Shown: piece by piece, positions 43,981 through 55,504 of the stretch
How the letters are laid out: the number at the start of each line of letters is the position of its first letter
Position numbering within the stretch: position 1 is the stretch's first letter
DNA from: Aphidius gifuensis
Lineage: Eukaryota; Arthropoda; Insecta; Hymenoptera; Braconidae
Direction of reading: 5' to 3'
DNA length: 64,000 nt
NCBI RefSeq assembly: GCF_014905175.1
Contig: NC_057789.1
Span: 14,560,876 to 14,624,875 of the forward strand
The notes under the pieces: generated by a model
Databases searched by the model: none
The model's input: only the letters and a program-made list of their open reading frames with translations
Told to the model about the DNA's origin: nothing
Position numbers and translations under genes: made by a program

Positions 43981-45118
43981 TGTAACCGATTTTCTGACCT
44001 GCGCGGCGAGAACTATCGACCAAGGTTAGCAACGAGGATTTCTCACCATCCTCCTCAAAATCACCGGGGGGAGCCATGTTGGTTATCTCGGAAACCAACA
44101 ACCGTGGGAGTCACGAGAACTAATTCGGGAGCCTAACTCAGTCTTAGAAATGGTAGAGGGGCGCGGTCCACCTGATTGGATTATGAAATACGTAACCAAA
44201 CCTGAACGAACTATCGTGAACCAAGCATAGTGTATTACATACGCCTATATTACATTCCGACTATACTATAATAAAATACCTACGTCACAAGTATCGTAAG
44301 TGTGGGAGCAAATAGTCTACATGTGAGATATGTATTTCGTATAGAGAACCATACAGCGATCCATCCGTGACCAGGCCTTACACATACGTTGCCATTGCAA
44401 TAATATATCTCAATATTATTATTATTGTTATTATTTACAGCGATCCATTCGTGAACTCACACATACACATTCATGTGCGATGAATATAATAATAATTATT
44501 ATTATAATAAGAGAACCATATAGCGTGATCATTAGTATTAGTCCGTCATTGGAAATTCGGACAGAGTTTCACCAGGACTTAACGTCTGATACCTAGGGAA
44601 CCTTTACAAGAGATCCAAACGATGTCGAGAGAACCAGTAGTGAACCAAGAGAGCCAGTCAAGAGAAGAGAAGTGATCAGTTCGAGAGCCAGACAAGTTGT
44701 GTCGTCTCACGACGACGTTCAGTTCTTAGCTGCTGTGAGCTTTAACCCCACTCAGTAGCACTCTCCTACCTATCGCCCCCGGACATGCGCAGCACGCTTT
44801 CCTAGCCCGCAGTTCGATATGTTTACGATCGGGCTTCGTACGCAGCCTTCGGTGAGTTCGTCTCTTCGACGGAGGAGTGGAGCCATCGCCGCGATAAGGT
44901 TTATGTGTCAAGACATCTTATAAACATCGAATAGGCGCCCCATTGATTTCATATATAATAGTCTTGACCCTACACAGAGCCTTGCACTAGTGATCCTATA
45001 TTTATTAATAGCCAACTCCCATTGGTTATTAATACGTAAACGTTAACAAATAAATAATCCAGATCTATTTGGATGATTATTTATTTCGAGAACCCACGAA
45101 ATAATAAATTTGGTTACA
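43981..45118. mobile_element. Solo LTR
   Basis: Starts TGTAACC and ends GGTTACA, a perfect 7-bp inverted end pair, with ATAT on both sides as a possible 4-bp duplication. It is 1,138 bases, less AT-rich than its surroundings, with AGAGAACCATA-CAGCGATCCAT repeated inside and no internal coding region. The sequence style suggests Ty3/gypsy; no second copy lies in the window. Confidence 0.65.
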
Positions 45119-45780
45119 ATATATATATAATATATTTTTTCAAATATAAGTCAAAGTAAAATATGAATGTCAATATAAAATAATTTATTTTGAGTGCTTA
45201 AAAATAAATAATAATAGATGAAATAAAATAAAAAATAATAATCTAATATTATAAATATTATATATTTTGATATAATATACATAAATATAATATTTTTTGT
45301 TATTTAATATGTACATTTATATTTTTTAAAATATGTAGTAAAGTAAAATAGAGTAAATATAAAGGTCAATATATAATATAGTTTAAGAAATTCAATAATA
45401 AATGATGAAATAACAAAAATAAATAATAATATAATAAAATAAATACTATATTTTGATACAAAATACATCTATGCATATTGTATGTTATAAATATAATATT
45501 TTTTTTTATCAATTATTCATTATTTATATTTATTTTCTTCAAATATAAGTCATAATTAGTAACTTTTTGCTTATAAAATAAATAACCGTATAGAAAATAA
45601 ATTCGATATATATGTCAATGTATAAAAGTCAAACTTTATATTAAATAGCAATCTCAATTAAAATTAATTAATTAATTAATAAACTAATTATTAAATTGGT
45701 ATTGTAATTAATAAGTCAATTAATGAAGTATAAATATTTGATATTAATCAATAATATCTTAATAATCGTGAAAAGTCGTG
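45119..45780. repeat. AT-rich tandem repeats
   Basis: Sequence with AAATATAAGTCAAAGTAAAA, AATATAAAATAATTTA-TTT and GATATAATATACATAAATAT recurs about three times with a period near 180 and strong divergence. Confidence 0.5.
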
Positions 45781-46159
45781 CTACACCGAGTAGACTCGGT
45801 TAGATTCGGGCATGCTTGATCGATGGTTGGTGAAATTACGAATCGTGCTGCACCGGCTAGACTCGGTTGAATTCAGTCTTCGGAAAAAAGCGAACTGGCA
45901 AAGTGGAGGGGACACGGTAGGGGGAACGATTGGAACGAACTCGGATTTTTTTTTGAAAACAAACTCGGATGAACGTGCCCCGCCCTCCAAAATTATTCCG
46001 GGCATTTCGGGGAAGCGGGAACGAACTCGGCAATTGCCAAAAAAAGTATGTGACTTATCTGTTAATTCCTTTGGCTACATTAATTAGTCAGAAAATTACA
46101 GGCAAAACCCACCGATTCCTTAGCAATTTACCAGCTGTAATAACTTTTGATTGAGCCTA
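45781..46159. repeat. Short direct repeats, no gene
   Basis: CGTGCTACACCGAGTAGACTCGGTT at 45,778 returns in changed form at 45,847, and AACTCGGAT recurs near 45,940-45,970. An open frame on each strand here is due to low stop density in GC-richer DNA. Confidence 0.4.
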
Positions 46160-46330
46160 ATACAATGTTTTTATTTTCAGTATCCTGAAAGTTATAGCAT
46201 TGTTAATCGATTTTTTAACAATTTTGAGAAATTAGGCAATAAATAACTCAACGTAGAATGGAATTGAAGACTTCGTAATAGGCTCTCGTTTTGAATCTCA
46301 AAAAACTATCACCCGCATTGGGGTCGATTA
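46160..46330 (-). repeat. Inverted copy of the 1.7-kb repetitive element, part 2
   Basis: CTTCGTAATAGGCTCTCGTT and CTATCACCCGCATTG match the complement of 15,838-15,892. This is the far end of the inverted copy that begins at 42,745. Confidence 0.6.
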
Positions 46331-47097
46331 GAAAGAGAATACTGTTTCTCACTTGCACTCAAGTATTTAGACAAAGACAAAAATTTATTATCCTCTATTA
46401 ATTAAAATTGAATATTAAAACCTATACTCAATTTGGGTGATGATTTTTCGTCTTTTTTTCTAGTTTTATCCTTTAGTTTTTGGTAAATATGGCATTACTT
46501 TTTCAAGTATTTCGATGGGGTATTATGAAAAGCCGAACATAATTTTCCATAGGAGCCTATGTTTAACCTCAAAAAAAAGGACCATCTTTAACAGTTAATT
46601 AATCGAAAAAACATCTTATAACAAAAAAACTGATTAAAGAAAAAGGTGTATCGTTATTTGAATTATCTACTCTATAAAATTCGTGAAATCGTCATTATTT
46701 TTAATTTTCCCTAGTTGTACCTTAAATGTAGCGCAGTAAAAAATCTAGCTAAGAGAAATAATGTAGATATTGATTTTTCGACTACAATTACAGCTAAGTG
46801 AAAAATCTAGCTAAGTAAAAAATCTAACTAAGTAAATAATCTAGCTAAGTAAAATAATGCAGATATTGATTGTGTGACTACAATTACAGCTAAATAAAAA
46901 ATCTCGCTTAGTAAAATAATTTAGATATCTAAGTTTTTTTTTTTTTTAAGATATTTAGTTTTTTTTTTTTTTTGTAAAATTTAATTTTTTTTTTAAGTCC
47001 ATTACTTTGAACTTGGCATAACTAGACGAAACTAATCGAAAAATAAAAATGACAACAGGCGGTCATGGAGGCCAGTATGGAGGATAAGTCACGTCCC
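46331..47097. repeat. Gene-free stretch with AAATCTAGCTAAGT repeats
   Basis: Between 46,738 and 46,935 the word AAATCTAGCTAAGTAAA occurs five to six times, and a larger block with GTAGATATTGATT and ACTACAATTACAGCTAA occurs twice (period about 95). The rest is unremarkable. Confidence 0.55.
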
Positions 47098-48215
47098 TCA
47101 CCGCGGGGGCCACGGCACTGAATTCGGATATTCCCCTTCTTGTTCCAGCTGTCTCAAGGTTGCCAAGGCCAAAAATGGTGCAGGCTTAGTACCATACGCG
47201 ACAGTTGTCAACTCATATTCTTTAATGGACAAATCAGGTGAGCTTCTCCATAATATCCTTTGATATTTTCTATCCTCTTGATGTATCTGTATTTGCCTAT
47301 ACATTTGCTTGATGTCACATGAAAAGGAAAAACGATATGACTGCCACTGTGTTAATACCGAAATTAATGAATTTAACAGCTTTGGCCCCTCATACAGGTT
47401 ATCATTCAATGATTCATCCATATTTGTCACCTGTGATCCATTGAACACTACTCTTAATTTTGTTGATGAACTTGACTCTTTGATGATGCTGTGGTGAGGT
47501 AAATAATAACGAGATGAATGTATCTCGACTAGTGATGCTTTGGTCATATGACCTAGGCTCTCGTACAAGAATTCATTTTTTCATGAATTCATGATAAGCT
47601 CGTTGGAGCTCAGGATTCTTTTCCATCTTTTTCTCTTGATTGATTAACATTCTCTTGGCCAATTCAAATGAATCGCCAAAATCAGTAACCTCTTTCTTGA
47701 ACGGATATCTTACAATAAACCGACCAATTGTATCTCGTTTATAACTTGACAAGAATTGTTGTATACATACATCTTGATCAAGTGATGACGACTCATCTGA
47801 TGGAAAGTGCTCTTCCTGATACCAAAATTGTTTCACCAGTTTAAAGAGCTCATCGTCTTGATTACACGTTACTACTTGATGGTAACTCTTATTTGTATAT
47901 GATAGATGATGATGATTTTTCTCTAAAGTTGCCAGACAATATCCAACCCAACTCAGTATTTTGTGCCACTGGTTGACTGATGTTGCCTCTGATGACACCA
48001 TCTTTTAGGATGCTGCTGTATACATCTGCACCTAAAATGGCATTTATTGGAGCAGGTTTTACCCTGACAGGTGTTACCCTGCCCCAGCGATCAAGGATGT
48101 TCACCAATGCTGTTGCCAGTAGCAATGGGTGATGTCTCAATGCCTCCTCGTCTCGTGTCAGTTGTTTGACCACCTGTTTGAATGAAAAATATGACTGTGT
48201 AACTGCAATGAACAA
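47098..48215 (-). pseudogene. Fragment of a second BEL/Pao pol
   Basis: Three overlapping frames on the minus strand. First, a protease-side piece with LLATALVNILDRWGRVTPVR joined directly to KPAPINAILGADVYSSI: the segment with the catalytic Asp is missing. Then a linker (QFLSSYKRDTIGRFIVRYPF), a stop, and the start of RT with STKLRVVFNGSQ, SCDIKQMYRQIQ and YGTKPAPFLALATL. It is cut off at 47,106 before YVDD. It differs in sequence from the 18-26 kb element, so it is another lineage. Confidence 0.85.
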
Positions 48216-49164
48216 ACAAGTGGAATCTCTTTTATTTTAAAAAACAATTAAAATGTGATGATGATAATGTGTTGACAGTTGTCTGGATTCAGTAAATTCC
48301 GCTTTCTATCAAGGCTGAATAGCTTCTCTTCTTGACCAAAAAACCCCCAAATAATGTGAATTAAAGAATTTAAAAAGAATTTGGTCGAAGAAAAGACATC
48401 ACACTCATAACTACTCTTTTTAACAAACATGTGCAACTGAACGTGGTTCAGGGGATACTGCGCTGGACTGCAGATGATGGGTCAACGTCTGTGCACAGGT
48501 TTGAGTTCGCACATAAATATCAATTTTCAACACAAAATTCACCATTTTTCGAATGAACGTAAATTACAGTTTAAAAAAGAGAATTGGATTTAATATTTTT
48601 TTTTCCCGAATTTTTTTTTTAAATTATTTGAAACTTCAAATGACTTTTATTACGTTTTACAAATATCATAATTTAATGGATTCAGACAATTAATTGAGAA
48701 CTTAATGGATATCTACACTTTTTTTATTTATTCAAGTTTAACGATTACTTACACATACGACTTCACAGGCTGACTCTCAATGGCAAAGTTTACGTATGAA
48801 TTTAAATTATAAATTAATAAGTTAATCAAGAAATATTAGCAAAATATTAAAGCCAGTTCAATAACAAATCAAATAAGATCAATATTTTGATATTTTAATG
48901 TGAGTTGAGCACGATTAATTAGATGCAACAATTGAACTCTAAACTCACGTGTGTAGATAAAAGCTAGGTCTATCTAAGTTAAGTTGAGGTAGGTCTGATT
49001 GCCTTGAGCGTTAGCGATAAAAGAGAGCAAGTCGCTTGACGTTCTGGATCAGCTTAGCCTCAGTAGCCGCCAGGTGATCAACTCTTAAGTACCAAAGGTC
49101 CTAGTAGTCACTAGCGACTACTAGAGCGCCAAGATAGACAAAACGTAGGTCTAAGAGTTTGCCA
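48216..49164. other. Non-coding flank, possible LTR remnant
   Basis: On the minus strand a GTGGGGG tract at 50,571-50,577 is followed by TGTTATGTTTCACGG and then, across the hAT MITE, by GC-richer sequence (48,955-49,160) that resembles an LTR of the BEL fragment. I could not find a second copy, so this is tentative. Confidence 0.3.
48441..48515 (+). repeat. tRNA-like SINE head
   Basis: A-box-like TGGTTCAGGGGATAC and, about 50 bases on, B-box-like GGTTTGAGTTC. No anticodon arm is convincing. Confidence 0.4.
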
Positions 49165-49172
49165 TCGGTAAG
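49165..49172. repeat. 8-bp target duplication, left
   Basis: TCGGTAAG immediately left of the hAT MITE; identical to 50,487-50,494. Confidence 0.85.
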
Positions 49173-50486
49173 TAGGGATATGCGATAGTTGAAAAGAGAC
49201 CGATAATAATATATCGGCGATATTAAAAAAATATTATATATCGGCCGATATATATTTTTTAAAACTATCGATATATCGATAATATCGCCTAAAAAATATT
49301 ATCGGTATTTATCATATAATATATCGTTGAAATAAAAATAACAATTTCTTTTTTTTAAAATTAATATCTTATTATTATTAATTTATTATATTATATTAAT
49401 AGAATTGAAATTTGATATCAAAACTACAAATTCACAGTTGATGCTGTTTAAATATTTTTATCTTTTCCTTAGCTCTGCTTGTCCTTAGTCATTTATTTAT
49501 TTAACAAATAAAATACATGTCATTTATTTTTATTAATTTAGAAAACCAAGGACAAGCAGTAGCTAAGAAAAAGATGAAGCTAAGGAATTAATGTAGCCCA
49601 AAAAATTATGTGGAAATTAATTCATTAAAAATTATTATTTGGCAAAATAATAATTTTTAATAAATTAATTTCTCCAGAGAAATTGACATTTGGTAACATC
49701 TATTCCTTAGCCCTGCAATTGCCATGAGTTAATATTTTTTTTTTTAACAAATAAAGCTATCAACAAATGGGCCAAGGAATGGATGTTGTCAAATGTTAAT
49801 TTCTTTGGAGAAATTAATATTCTTAAAAAATTAACATTTCACAACATTAGCCCATTTGTTGATAGCTTTTATTTGTTTAAAAAAAAAATATTAACTCATG
49901 GCAATTGCAGGGCTAAGGAATGGATGTTATACCAAATGTCAATTTCTCTGGAGAAATAAATTTATTAAAAATTATTATTCTGCCAAATAATAATTTTTTA
50001 TGAATTAATTTCCACAAAATTTTTTGGGCTACATTAATTCCTTAGCTTCATCTTTTTCTTAGCTACTGCTTGTCCTTGGTTTTCTAATTTATTTAAATAA
50101 ATTATAGGAATAATTTTATTTGTGAAATAAATAAATAAAAACCAAGGAAAAGCAGCAGCTAAGGAATTTATGTGAGCAAAGAAATTAGGTGGTAAGCAAC
50201 ATTAATTTTTTCCCGAAATAACGTCATTAATACACATTAATAATTTTTTAGACATTTATTCATTTAACGAATGTTATTTTGTTTGTTTTAAACGATTTTT
50301 AATAATCAATAAAAAAAAATTTATGTCGGTAACAACAGTATTTTCTGAAAAAAATATACCCGATATTTGTTAGAAAAAATATCGGATATCAATATATCGG
50401 GGTCAAAAAATATCGGCGATAATATATCGATATATATCGATATAATATCGGCCATTAAATATATCGGTGACTATCGCACATCCCTA
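49173..50486. mobile_element. hAT-type MITE, 1,314 bp
   Basis: Ends TAGGGATATGCGATAGT and its inverse ACTATCGCACATCCCTA, with an exact 8-bp target duplication. Subterminal parts are dense in ATATATCGGC/ATATCG words in both orientations. The centre is a nested 544-bp hairpin. No transposase is encoded. TIR and 8-bp duplication identify the hAT superfamily. Confidence 0.9.
49541..50084. repeat. 544-bp hairpin nested in the hAT MITE
   Basis: Left arm starts GAAAACCAAGGACAAGCAGT and the right arm ends with its exact inverse. Arms of about 230-260 bases pair nearly throughout, including inner words GGCTAAGGAATAGATGT and CAACAAATGGGC. The central loop is short. It shares CTTAGCTACTGCTTGTCCTTGG with the hairpins at 59.4-60.5 kb. 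Confidence 0.85.
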
Positions 50487-50494
50487 TCGGTAAG
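50487..50494. repeat. 8-bp target duplication, right
   Basis: TCGGTAAG, the partner of 49,165-49,172. Confidence 0.85.
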
Positions 50495-51580
50495 TCATAG
50501 CAATGGCCGACTTAACGTGGTGAATTTAAATGAAGAAATGTCTCAGGGTGTTACCGTGAAACATAACACCCCCACAGTTAAACCATTCGTTCAGGGAACT
50601 TTAGTGTACGTAGGCGAATGGCTCAAAATTAGAACTAAGTTTTGTCTATTTTGTCGTGGCTTTCTTATACACTATTTTTAACCATATCTAAGTTATAATA
50701 ATTAAGTCTAGAAGTTAAAATATTCCTCGAACGTGGCCGTAGAAGTCTTCTATCGATTACTAATTTCCCTTGGGCATGTGAATACTTCGCGGTTTGCATA
50801 ATCGCAGTTGAGGCACCATGGCACAGGACATATCATCCTACATCATAGGCCTGTGTTTGATCAGGGCAAGAAGGTTTCACATGTCTAGTGAAGGCACAAG
50901 TACTGGTTGGCTTTCACGGTTGAACACCTGTCGTAAAATGTGTCTATTATGGACTATTAATTCGACCAAACATTCCGAGCAGTCTACCACGTTGAATTTT
51001 TGTAGAAAAGGCAGACGACAAACGCTACATTTTTTTGTTGAAGAGTTGTCTCTGCTAATAAGATGAAGACCCATGAGAATTGTGGATTGCGTGCTTTTGT
51101 GTAGGGCCAAATTAAATTGATTGTTAAAAATCACTTGTGACGAAAATTAAGATATTCAATACTATGGTGGGTTATGTGCAATTATTAATTAGTTCATTTT
51201 TTTGTTTTAAATAAAAAGTCATATTGCCTAAATAAGTTATGTTCTTTCATTCACTACGGAATATTATTATAAACATATGTTTATCTGTATGAGTAAGTTG
51301 TACTGAGCAGGGCTAGCAACTTCGTGCGACTAATCTGCCTCAATGTAATTTTGACCAATCCCAATAGTAATCGGTTCCGTGACTCCAAAAATAAAATTTT
51401 GTAATTAATCGTCAATATCTCTGTCAATTTTCAGGATATCTACTTCAAATTTACGGGAAATTGTAGATAAAAGTAGATCGGGTAGATAGTTTAAAAGTTA
51501 TTAATTTTCAAAAACAAAATAACAAATTTGATATTTTCAGCATTTACGTCTTTAATAATTATTCAAAAAAAAACAAAAAT
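50495..51580. other. Gene-free stretch with decayed coding-like sequence
   Basis: GC-richer around 50,500-51,120. A minus-strand frame at 50,877-51,134 contains CSVCRLPFLQKFNVVDCSEC, a CxxC pair arrangement, but no family is evident. It could be a relic of the retroelement whose pol fragment is downstream. Confidence 0.3.
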
Positions 51581-51740
51581 ATTCGATTGTAGGCATTAAA
51601 AATACGCTTCTTTCGATTATAAAATGAAGTCTTAGGGTCTATTGGCTAAGGAGCTACGACACTTTTTTTTTTTTTTTTTTTAGACAAATCCGATACGTAG
51701 GCGACGCGAAGCATCCCACCTACGTAATAGCAGCTCTCAC
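51581..51740 (+). repeat. Diverged copy of the 1.7-kb repetitive element end
   Basis: A unit with TGAAGTCTTAGGGTC, a 22-T run, and GACAAATCCGATACGTAGG followed by CACCTACGTAATAG parallels the end of 15,612-17,340. Confidence 0.4.
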
Positions 51741-52785
51741 ACAGTAATTCTTTTTGTTGAGTAATTGGAATCTTACGAACTATCAACCGGCTATCCCCAA
51801 TGATTTATTTAAGGCAGAAGTACTGGGATATAATCATTGGATATTCCGAAGGTTGTTACGTCACTGTCTTGTCGTGGAAGGGGCATGTGACGAAATATTT
51901 GGAGTTGGAGATGATGATTATAACCTTAAAGTTAAATTTACAAAATTTATAACAAATATTACGCTTTACAATTTTTGACCTCCTTTAGTAGTTTTACCAA
52001 CTATATTTTTCCATAAATTCATGATGGTAATAAACTACTTTATTTTAAATGATAAAATTTGTAGAAAATCCAACAATCCATCTCTCTAAGTAAAAATAAA
52101 AACAATTATTAATAATCAAAAATGAAAATTCTGCCATGTAAAACTGTAAATAAATTGCAAAAAAAATGCAAGCAATAGTTTGTTCTGAAAGATATACATT
52201 TTTTTCAAATAATTTTGTGATATCAAAGTATTAGCACATTTTTTACTTTTTGAAGACAATGGAATAATTTAAACAGAGTTTTAACGAAAACGTACGTAAA
52301 AAGATTGTTGTTAACATAATGTACTGTTTAAATTTCAATTTACAATATATTTTTTGTCAATTTTTTTTTTTAACAATTGTTACAATATTTATAATATCTA
52401 TCGGCAAGATTATCATCAATAGATCATGAATTATCTTTTTCTTATAAATTTTTTTTATAAATTAAGTTCATTTGAAAAAAAAAAAATAATATAATAATAA
52501 TTCATATACAATTTAAATTCAACCAAACACAGATTTAAATTTCCTTTTACATAATTAGAAAAATAAAAACAATTTAAAAAAATAAAACTTAAAATCTCTG
52601 TAGAACAATTGCCTAAGTACCGCAAGTAATTGCACATTGAGGAGAGGAAAAAAAAAAAAAAGATTTTGACATTAACGATAATATACTTTTTGTTTTTTTC
52701 TAATTTTTAAAGATTAAAATACAAATACTCAGTATGATATAGCTGCAAAATGATAAGATAAATATTTTATACTTGTTAATATATT
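51741..52785. other. AT-rich stretch without a recognisable gene
   Basis: A 74-codon plus-strand frame at 51,754-51,978 has non-AT codons in its first half but no family features. The remainder is poly-A/T rich. Confidence 0.4.
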
Positions 52786-52821
52786 TTATTCTGTTTTTGC
52801 TGCCTGAACTCTAGGAAACAT
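52786..52821 (-). pseudogene. ASPP/TP53BP2-like pseudogene, last exon
   Basis: After TTTTTACAG the minus strand codes for MFPRVQAAKTE and TAA, matching the end of the ASPP SH3 domain (NLLG-LYPRV type). Confidence 0.65.
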
Positions 52822-52912
52822 CTGTAAAAAGAATAAAATATCTAAAGTACATTCATAAATAATATTATAATTGATAATAATGATTGTAAATAATATATTT
52901 ACCCCTAATAAA

Positions 52913-53101
52913 TTTCTTGGAACATACCTTCACGATTACCAAGCTCACTTCACCACCATTCTCTCTCATTATCGTCTCCTTTTTTTAATGCAATCAATTG
53001 ATAATTATTTTTAAGAGATTCATGATTTGATTGTTGTGCCTCATAATCAAATACTGCATTATCTTTTCCACTATACATAATACCAAGTTTTTCTTGCACA
53101 C
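52913..53101 (-). pseudogene. ASPP/TP53BP2-like pseudogene, SH3 exon
   Basis: Acceptor AAATTATAG, then GVQEKLGIMYSGKDNAVFDY, then an SH3 core (YQLIALKKGDDNEREWW). The third Trp codon of the WWW run is TGA, and a missing base after NREG shifts the frame just before PRNLLG. A GTAAAT donor remains. In ASPP proteins this domain binds p53 and other partners. The two breaks show it is dead. Confidence 0.8.
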
Positions 53102-53587
53102 CTATAATTTATTTAAATGGAAAAAAGAAAAAAAAAAAGAAAACTAATAAAACAATCATACAATATTATTAATTATAAATAAAAAAATACTGACGTGTTT
53201 TGTATTTAATAAAAATAAGATGAATAAATACAAAAAAATAATTATTATTTAGTATTTTTTTCTCATTAAATAATTGAATATAAAAAAAAAAAAACAATAC
53301 ATAGTACCAAGACCGATTTCAACATTTGTGGTTATTTAAAAAAAACAAAATTAAAATTTAATTAATATTATTATCAACACAGTTGTTAATTATAAATAAA
53401 ATAAAGATAAAGAAAATTGAAAATAGAATTTCAATTTTATTAAATAATTGTTAATTATTTGATTAACTAAATTCAAAAAAAAATGATAAGAGAATAAGCA
53501 AAAAGGATTTTTGATACAAAATAAAAGGAAAATAATTTAAATAACTTACTGTATATATATTCTGATTATTTATTTAATTTTTTTTAC

Positions 53588-53815
53588 CATCCATCACTGT
53601 CTTGGGCATTGACATCATATCCAAATTCAACAAGAATATTAACAATATCAACATGTCCTTGTGGCATTGTGTAATGCTGTAATACATTCATCATTAGCTG
53701 CACTTGGATTTGTAACTTCTTTAGCTGTTTTTTTAAAAAGTTCAAGTTCACCCTCGAGACTGGCATCAAGTAATAATGCCAATAAATCAAATGATACTCT
53801 TATTGATAGATTAAC
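53588..53815 (-). pseudogene. ASPP/TP53BP2-like pseudogene, ankyrin exon (3' part)
   Basis: Codes for RVSFDLLALLLDASLEGELE and, after a frameshift at ALHNA, GHVDIVNILVEFGYDVNAQD with SDGW at the end: the first ankyrin repeats of ASPP1/ASPP2. A GGTAAAA donor follows. The next exon (TPLHCAAS type) is not present before the SH3 exon. The upstream part of this exon lies at 59,216, beyond the inserted retrotransposon. Confidence 0.85.
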
Positions 53816-54732
53816 TGTAGCGAGATAGTATTGCTCGATGGTGCGCCACCTAGTATGATGCGTGAGTGTGAGAATTAGTGAAAGAGAGACGGGGAAGAGA
53901 GAGAGAGAGAGTGGAGTTTTGGCTATGGAGAACGTGTGCTCCACTCACTTCGGTTTGGCACTTCAGTCTTGCACCTTGTGTTTTTACACTTGTGTCTTGG
54001 CTGGCAAGCAAGACGCTGGCAAATATTAAGTTGGCCAAGCCAACTCAAATAAATTCAAGTACTGAAATTGTGAATATAAATATTAAACTGATTTTTCAAC
54101 TAATTGATTGTTGTAAAACAACAATCAATATCAAATTGTAATTAAATAAATAAAATATATTGTGTACACAACAAAATTGTCAATTAAAACAAGCTGAGCA
54201 ATAAATCAAAACTTGGTAAAAGACGACGTGAATCAGGACGGCGTCCTTCCATAAATCACGCCGCCATTACTCAAAAATAAACTTGTTGCATCAGCGTTGA
54301 AGAAATAAAATCAATTCAACATCAATAATATTCATTGCTGGTAATTACACAATACAAAGATTTGGACATTTACTTGGTCTGATCAACCAAGCACTCCAAG
54401 GCCAACGAATCATCGTCACCATCATCAATTTGGCATCAAGAACTTCAATCACCAGTCAGGTTATATTGTATGAGTATGCGTGTGTTTGGTATGAATGATT
54501 AGGGCATAATACTTTAAATAAATACAAATAATTTTCATATATTAAAATATAAAATTCTGTTTGATTGTTATTTTACACCCACTCAATTTCAGGGTAAATT
54601 TAAATAATCAATATTCATATTTTAAAGTAAATTTCATTGCATATTCATTTTGGTAAATTTAAACAAGTAAGATTGGTCGCTTTTTATATTTAAACAATAA
54701 AAGAAAATAAAATATAAAAGCCCAATCTTACA
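53816..54732 (+). repeat. Ty3/gypsy 5' LTR
   Basis: 917 bases, TGTAGCGAGATAG to CCCAATCTTACA. Contains a GA dinucleotide run near 53,898-53,910 and AATAAA motifs. Confidence 0.9.
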
Positions 54733-54733
54733 A

Positions 54734-54752
54734 TTGGCTCCCAACTAAAGGC
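54734..54752 (+). promoter_or_regulatory. Ty3/gypsy primer-binding-site candidate
   Basis: TTGGCTCCCAACTAAAGGC begins one base after the LTR and has the TGG expected opposite tRNA CCA. I cannot name the tRNA with confidence. Confidence 0.5.
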
Positions 54753-54954
54753 AAGGGTACGCATGAGAAAGAGAGTTGCGTGTGTGTGTGTATTAGTGGT
54801 ATAAGTTAAAACGGCCGAAAAAGAGACGCCTCGGCAACGCAGGGCAACCAAGCGTGCGTTGGCGGGAACGCCTGGTGTCGTCAGACTTAAACGTACGCGT
54901 GGAAACAATATTAATAAAAATACACAAAATTCAAACATTATTACTATCAAAAAT

Positions 54955-55385
54955 GAATTGACGCATAGAAGGACGTCGGAGTTAACTTGATGAAACTTAG
55001 AAAAAATAAGAAGCCCTGTGGTCTAGTGGTCAAGGCGTTTGCCCGGAAAGCAAAATTCGATTCAACTTCGTTATTTTTCAAGTTTCTGGTTTCAAAAATG
55101 AATTGACATAGAAGGACGTCGGAGTTAACTTGATGAAACTTAGAAAAATAAGAAGCCCTGTGGTCTAGTGGTCAAGGCGTTTGCCGGAAAGCAAAAGACC
55201 TTCGATTCCCGAAATTATTTTTCTAAGTTTCTGGTTCAAAAATGAATTGACGCATAGAAGGACGTCATTAACTTGATGAAACTTAGAAAAATAAGAAGCC
55301 CTGTGGTCTAGTGGTCAAGGCGTTTGCCAAAGCAAAAGACTTCGATAAACTTCGTTATTTTTTCTAAGTTTCTGGTTTTTTTCAA
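54955..55385 (+). repeat. Three tandem tRNA-like units in the retrotransposon leader
   Basis: Each unit has AATTGACGCATAGAAGGACG, GAAACTTAGAAAA, GCCCTGTGGTCTAGTGGTCA, AGGCGTTTGCC and TTTCTAAGTTTCTGG. They are the same family as 62,085-62,420 but in plus orientation. All three have lost stretches of G/C at and around the T arm, so none could fold as a tRNA. Confidence 0.8.
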
Positions 55386-55504
55386 TTTTTAATGTTGATA
55401 GTAATAATAATTTAAATATTGATAATAATGATAATTTAAGTATTGAAAATTTAGATATCAGTACAAATAATAAGCAAAATTTAAATCTTGAAAATAATAA
55501 TGCT

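Noticed and set aside
44726..44911. Arg-rich 61-codon frame
   Set aside because: Inside the solo LTR, in GC-richer DNA with few chance stops.
50877..51134. Retroviral-type gag zinc knuckle
   Set aside because: There are CxxC pairs, but spacing and histidine placement do not fit a knuckle and no other gag features are nearby.
51754..51978. 74-codon plus-strand frame
   Set aside because: No recognisable domain, no splice context and no repeat copy to compare; not listed as a gene.
53878..54141. 87-codon frame present twice (also 58,329-58,592)
   Set aside because: It lies in the LTRs, and its repetition is the LTR duplication.
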